Origin: an uncultured Woeseiaceae bacterium | GTDB lineage: Bacteria; Pseudomonadota; Gammaproteobacteria; Steroidobacterales; Woeseiaceae | DNA: 64,000 nucleotides | Reading direction: 5' to 3' | NCBI GenBank assembly: GCA_947258565.1 | Contig: CAMYJB010000002.1 | Span: forward strand, 186,001 to 250,000 | Shown: one piece after another, positions 60,792 through 64,000 of the stretch | Layout of the letters: each line of letters opens with the position of its first letter | How positions within the stretch are numbered: position 1 is the first letter of the stretch | The notes under the pieces: generated by a model | Database searches by the model: none | What the model was told of the DNA's origin: nothing | What the model saw: the letters and a program-made list of their open reading frames with translations, nothing else | Program-made: the position numbers and the translations under genes

Positions 60792-61640
60792 TCACTGTTC
60801 GAGAGGGCTGCGGTAGGCTTGCTCGACGCTGCCTGGCGGCGGCCCCGCAACGAGCGCGCGTGCGTCTTCGTCGCCGAACAGGATCGTCTTGACGCCGCCG
60901 ACGACTTCCATCATTTCCGGCGTGATGATGCCGAAGGACTGGTTGAGCTGTTCCATGAGCGTCGCGCGCGCGATCTCCTGGCGCGTGCGTTCGATGAGCA
61001 CACTCGTTTCTTCCATGTCGAGGTAGATGTCCGACGCCAATACCGCAAGCGACTGGTCGCTCTGGCTGCCGGACGTAGCGACCAGCTGATAATACTGTCT
61101 GAAACGCTCTGACAAGCGCATCCCCGAGCGGCCGCGAAGCGTCGGGGACGCCTGCGCCGGGGCACTGGCCGCGGTCTTGCCGACCAGCGTTTCCTGCAGC
61201 TGCCATGGCGTCATCTTCTTGCCAAGCTCGTTGCGCAGCCCTCGCTCCAGGCTGATGCGCGTGTTGTTGACGGTGTGCTCCATGTCGGGCAGGCGCTCCT
61301 CCATGATCGTCAGCATCTCGAGGTAGGTGGCGCCGATCTGACGGGCAAGCCGCTGGCAGCCGGGGTCGTTCTCCGCGCCGTCGCACTTGCTCTCCACGTA
61401 CAGTTGCTGCTGCTGATCGAGACGGCCGATGACTTCCTGCAGGCCGGTTTCCATATCCCGGGCGACGTTGCCCGTCTGTTTCAAATCCTCGACGACCGTG
61501 GTCGGGAACAGTCGAATGGTGGGGGTGTTCGCCAGTACGGACTGTGCGAATATCAAGAGCGAACAGGCCAGCAACAGTCCCAGGGTCGCCTGACGTCTCG
61601 CGGGATCGGGAGGGATAGCGAGCGGGCGCTTGTTATTCAT
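60792..61640 (-). CDS. Secreted helical protein, first gene of the envelope operon
   Basis: A 282-residue protein. An N-terminal signal peptide (hydrophobic part 19-37, cleaved near SVLA) is followed by an almost fully helical, partly coiled-coil protein. Segments include VVEDLKQTGNVARDMETGLQ, IGRLDQQQQLYVESK and IERTRQEIARATLMEQL. Two Cys lie near residue 90. It is perhaps a periplasmic ring or stator component. ATG 61640 has GAGG at good spacing. It is divergent from feoA with 246 bases and a Fur-box-like site between them. I found no family match. Confidence 0.75.
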   Translation of the reverse strand: MNNKRPLAIPPDPARRQATLGLLLACSLLIFAQSVLANTPTIRLFPTTVVEDLKQTGNVARDMETGLQEVIGRLDQQQQLYVESKCDGAENDPGCQRLARQIGATYLEMLTIMEERLPDMEHTVNNTRISLERGLRNELGKKMTPWQLQETLVGKTAASAPAQASPTLRGRSGMRLSERFRQYYQLVATSGSQSDQSLAVLASDIYLDMEETSVLIERTRQEIARATLMEQLNQSFGIITPEMMEVVGGVKTILFGDEDARALVAGPPPGSVEQAYRSPLEQ

Positions 61641-61769
61641 ATGTCGATCCTCGTAGCTAGGTGTGCCTGACGGCGCCGCTGGGCGTTCGCGGCGACCTGA
61701 GTCACACGCTAACCGGGGGTCGATGAATACAAGCTGAACCGGCTATTCGTAATAATCCCTATTGCTTAT

Positions 61770-61788
61770 CGTAATGCGAATCATTATC
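61770..61788. promoter_or_regulatory. Fur-box-like site between feoA and the envelope operon
   Basis: The 19 bases 61770-61788 match GATAATGATAATCATTATC at 15 positions; the right half AATCATTATC is exact. The site is about 100 bases before the feoA ATG and about 130 bases before the divergent operon's ATG. Fur with iron would repress feoAB, and could also repress the leftward operon if its promoter overlaps. No clear -10/-35 pairs were found around it. Confidence 0.7.
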
Positions 61789-61886
61789 ATTTTGGCCATA
61801 AACAGCAAACCACCAATAAAATCCGTTGCTTACATAATTTCTTGACGGATTTTCGGTGACGCAGAGAGACCCGGGACAAGCATCCA

Positions 61887-62141
61887 ATGAAGCGCAACGG
61901 CAGCACGCTCGCATCACTCAGGAAAGGCCAGAAAGGCATCATCGCCTCGGTAAACGCCGCAGACCCGCAGGTCCAGCGCCTCATGACGCTCGGCCTCGTC
62001 GAGGGCGCGATCGTCGAACTGGCAAGTTCCGCGCTCGGCGGCGATCCCATGGAGTTCCGCTTGTTCGGTCGCGGTATCTCGCTTCGCCAGGAGCAGGCCA
62101 GGCAGTTCGCCGTGTCTCCGGTAGCGGCGGGCGGTGACTAA
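61887..62141 (+). CDS. feoA: Ferrous iron transport protein A
   Basis: An 84-residue SH3-like cytoplasmic protein with LRKGQKGIIASVNAADPQVQRLMTLGLVEGAIVEL and an FGRGISLRQEQARQ end, typical of FeoA. It assists FeoB. Its stop overlaps the feoB GTG by 8 bases. The Fur-box-like site upstream suggests control by iron. Confidence 0.93.
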   Translation: MKRNGSTLASLRKGQKGIIASVNAADPQVQRLMTLGLVEGAIVELASSALGGDPMEFRLFGRGISLRQEQARQFAVSPVAAGGD

Positions 62142-64000
62142 AAGCACAGAAATCCGCGTTCCCGCCAACCAGATTTCCGTAAGCCGGCGCGCAGTCGCCA
62201 GCATCGCGGTTGTCGGTAATCCCAACTCCGGCAAGAGTACGCTGTTCAATCGCCTGACCGGATTGCGGCAGCGTATCGGCAACTACCCCGGCGTCACGGT
62301 CGAGCGTCACGTCGGCACGCTCAAGGTTGGCGATAGTTCGCTCGAACTCGTCGATCTCCCCGGCACCCACGCCCTCAGTGCGCATTCCCTGGAAGAACAG
62401 ATCGCCGTCGACGTGATCCTCGGGCACATGGAGGGCACGGCAACGCCGGACGGAATACTCGCGGTGGTCGATGCCACCAATCTTTACCAGGGCCTCTACC
62501 TCGTTCAGCAGCTCCTCGAACTCGAAAGACCCCTCGTCGTTGCGCTCACGATGGCCGACGCCGCGGAAGTCGAGGGCCTGAGAATAGACGTCAGCGGGTT
62601 GATTGCGAAACTCGGCGGGGTGCCCGTCTGTCCCGTGGTCGCGACAACCGGCCAGGGTGTGGAAAAGCTTCGCGCCACCCTTGCGCGGATTACCGAGCTC
62701 CCGCCACCCGCGCCCGGCAAGACCTGGCCGGAACTCACAACGGCTGCTCGGGAACTTGCCGCGCTGGCTCCCGAAGCCACACGTCTCGCGGAGGTCGAGC
62801 GGCTGCTGATCGACGGCCCCACGGAAGCCCGGCAGGATTTCCTCGCACGTTTCGGCGACGGTGCCGAAGTACGATTGCAGGAACTCCGTGACCGGCTGTT
62901 CGGTAATGAGCCGCCGCTGGCCACGGAGGCGCGCGTGCGCTACCGCTGGGTTCGCGAAGTGCTCGGCGAGGTGGTGCAGCAGGCGCCGCCATTTTACGGC
63001 TGGCAGGCCCGCGTTACAGCCTGGCTCAATCAGCCCGTGCCGGGAACGATCGGGCTCTTCCTGGTAATGGCGATCGTGTTCCAGGCGGTGTTTGCCTGGG
63101 CGACGCCGATCATGGATGTCATTGATTCGGCCACGTCGATGCTGGGTGTCCAGGTCAACGCGACACTCGGTGACGGGGCACTCGCAAGCCTGATCGCCGA
63201 CGGTGTCATCGCCGGTGTGGGCAGCGTGATCATATTTCTCCCGCAGATCCTGATCCTGTTCCTGTTCATCATCCTGCTCGAAGACTCCGGCTACCTGGCT
63301 CGTGCCGCCTACCTGATGGATCGCGCGATGCGATCCGTGGGACTGTCCGGGCAGTCGATCATCCCCATGATTTCGAGTTTCGCCTGCGCGGTACCCGGCA
63401 TCATGGCCACGCGGGTCATACCGAACCGGCGCGACCGGATCGCTACCATCCTAGCGGCGCCGTTCATGACCTGTTCGGCTCGATTGCCGGTCTATGCGTT
63501 GCTGATCGCCGCGTTCGTGCCGGCACAGTCCGTGGCTTTCCTGAACCTGCAGGGCCTCGTGCTTTTCGGCCTTTACATGTTCGGCATCATCATGGGCATC
63601 CTGACCGCGTTGCTGGTTCGCAAGACGGCGCTGCGCGGTCCGAAGCCGCCGTTCGCATTGATGCTGCCGGAATTCCGTCGCCCCAATCTGCGTACCGTGC
63701 TGATGCAGCTGCTGGGCCGGGCCAAAGTCTTCCTGCGTCGCGCCGGCACCGTCATATTCTCGGTCGCCGTCATCATCTGGGCGCTGGCTTACTACCCGCG
63801 TTCCGACGATGTGGCGCCTTTCGTCGAACAGCAGCAGCAGGCGGCGGTGTCCGAGCTGTCCGGCGAAGACCTCGATGCCGCGCTTGCGCAAATCGACAAC
63901 CAGGCTGCCGCGATGCAGCTCGAACAGAGCTGGCTCGGGCGCGCCGGCCATTTCGTGGAGCCCGTATTCCGGCCGCTGGGCTGGGACTGGCGCGTGTCAT
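62134..64000 (+). CDS. feoB: Ferrous iron transporter B (3' truncated at window edge)
   Basis: 622 residues of FeoB are visible and the frame is still open at the last base. The N-terminal G domain has GNPNSGKST (about residues 29-37) and the DLPGTH G3 motif. The G4 region reads ALTMADAAE where NKxD is usual, as in several FeoB proteins. The membrane domain contains the Cys-bearing SSFACAVPGIMATR and a second gate SARLPVYALL. It imports Fe(II) across the inner membrane. GTG 62134 overlaps feoA. The remaining helices lie outside the window. Confidence 0.94.
   Translation, partial: MTKSTEIRVPANQISVSRRAVASIAVVGNPNSGKSTLFNRLTGLRQRIGNYPGVTVERHVGTLKVGDSSLELVDLPGTHALSAHSLEEQIAVDVILGHMEGTATPDGILAVVDATNLYQGLYLVQQLLELERPLVVALTMADAAEVEGLRIDVSGLIAKLGGVPVCPVVATTGQGVEKLRATLARITELPPPAPGKTWPELTTAARELAALAPEATRLAEVERLLIDGPTEARQDFLARFGDGAEVRLQELRDRLFGNEPPLATEARVRYRWVREVLGEVVQQAPPFYGWQARVTAWLNQPVPGTIGLFLVMAIVFQAVFAWATPIMDVIDSATSMLGVQVNATLGDGALASLIADGVIAGVGSVIIFLPQILILFLFIILLEDSGYLARAAYLMDRAMRSVGLSGQSIIPMISSFACAVPGIMATRVIPNRRDRIATILAAPFMTCSARLPVYALLIAAFVPAQSVAFLNLQGLVLFGLYMFGIIMGILTALLVRKTALRGPKPPFALMLPEFRRPNLRTVLMQLLGRAKVFLRRAGTVIFSVAVIIWALAYYPRSDDVAPFVEQQQQAAVSELSGEDLDAALAQIDNQAAAMQLEQSWLGRAGHFVEPVFRPLGWDWRVS

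Overview
This is a GC-rich, gene-dense stretch of chromosome from a Gram-negative bacterium. The outer-membrane and periplasmic gene content supports this: a BamA-type barrel, a TonB-dependent receptor, TonB/ExbB/ExbD modules, lipoproteins, Feo behind a Fur-box-like site, and GlnB-type P-II. Together with frequent GTG/TTG starts and ATGA overlaps, this suggests a gammaproteobacterium, perhaps a marine heterotroph of the Woeseia/Steroidobacter type. That placement is inferred from gene content only. I saw no rRNA, tRNA, CRISPR array, insertion sequence or prophage.

Layout. 1-9 kb: a truncated patatin/BamA-type phospholipase, a small protein, a RIO/Kdo-kinase-like gene, a 1347-residue ATPase/P-domain/beta-propeller protein, and a lysophospholipid flippase-acyltransferase fusion. 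9-14.4 kb: an EexN-like lipoprotein, a SYLF protein, an M48 protease with LemA, and ApbE. 14.4-24.5 kb: a structured leader, a TlpA thioredoxin, then a long operon of TPR and secreted proteins ending in ExbB-ExbD-ExbD-TonB/AgmX, which resembles a proton-driven envelope motor. 24.6-29.6 kb: a secreted-looking hydroxyacid dehydrogenase, a hypoxanthine/uracil-DNA glycosylase, two VOC proteins, P-II, a desaturase and a LuxR regulator.

29.7-44.3 kb is acyl-CoA catabolism. The first operon has isovaleryl-CoA dehydrogenase, the methylcrotonyl-CoA carboxylase beta subunit, an ACAD10-like phosphotransferase, a MaoC hydratase and a crotonase. A TetR gene lies divergent to a second operon of fused isobutyryl-CoA mutase (IcmF), a crotonase, an acyl-CoA dehydrogenase, a hydroxyisobutyrate-dehydrogenase-like gene and an alpha-methylacyl-CoA racemase. 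44.3-48.2 kb is a thiamine uptake and salvage operon under a TPP riboswitch: receptor, YkoF-type binding protein, PnuC/PnuT permease and thiamine-kinase-like protein. 48.1-52.8 kb, leftward: a radical-SAM/B12 operon with two small membrane proteins, a glyoxalase II and an amidohydrolase. About 52.8-53.05 kb holds a strong terminator with no gene before it, a candidate small RNA. 53-56 kb: a CDF metal exporter, Hpt, a deoxynucleoside kinase and a FetB-like permease.

55.9-61.6 kb, leftward, is the most unusual block. It is a tightly packed seven-gene operon encoding two secreted or lipoprotein unknowns, a divergent ExbB/MotA-like channel, an ExbD-like protein with its transmembrane Asp, a secreted 500-residue unknown, a SPOR-like anchored protein and a lytic transglycosylase. 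I read it as a possible undescribed proton-driven peptidoglycan-remodelling machine. It diverges from feoAB, and a Fur-box-like site lies between them. feoB runs off the right edge.
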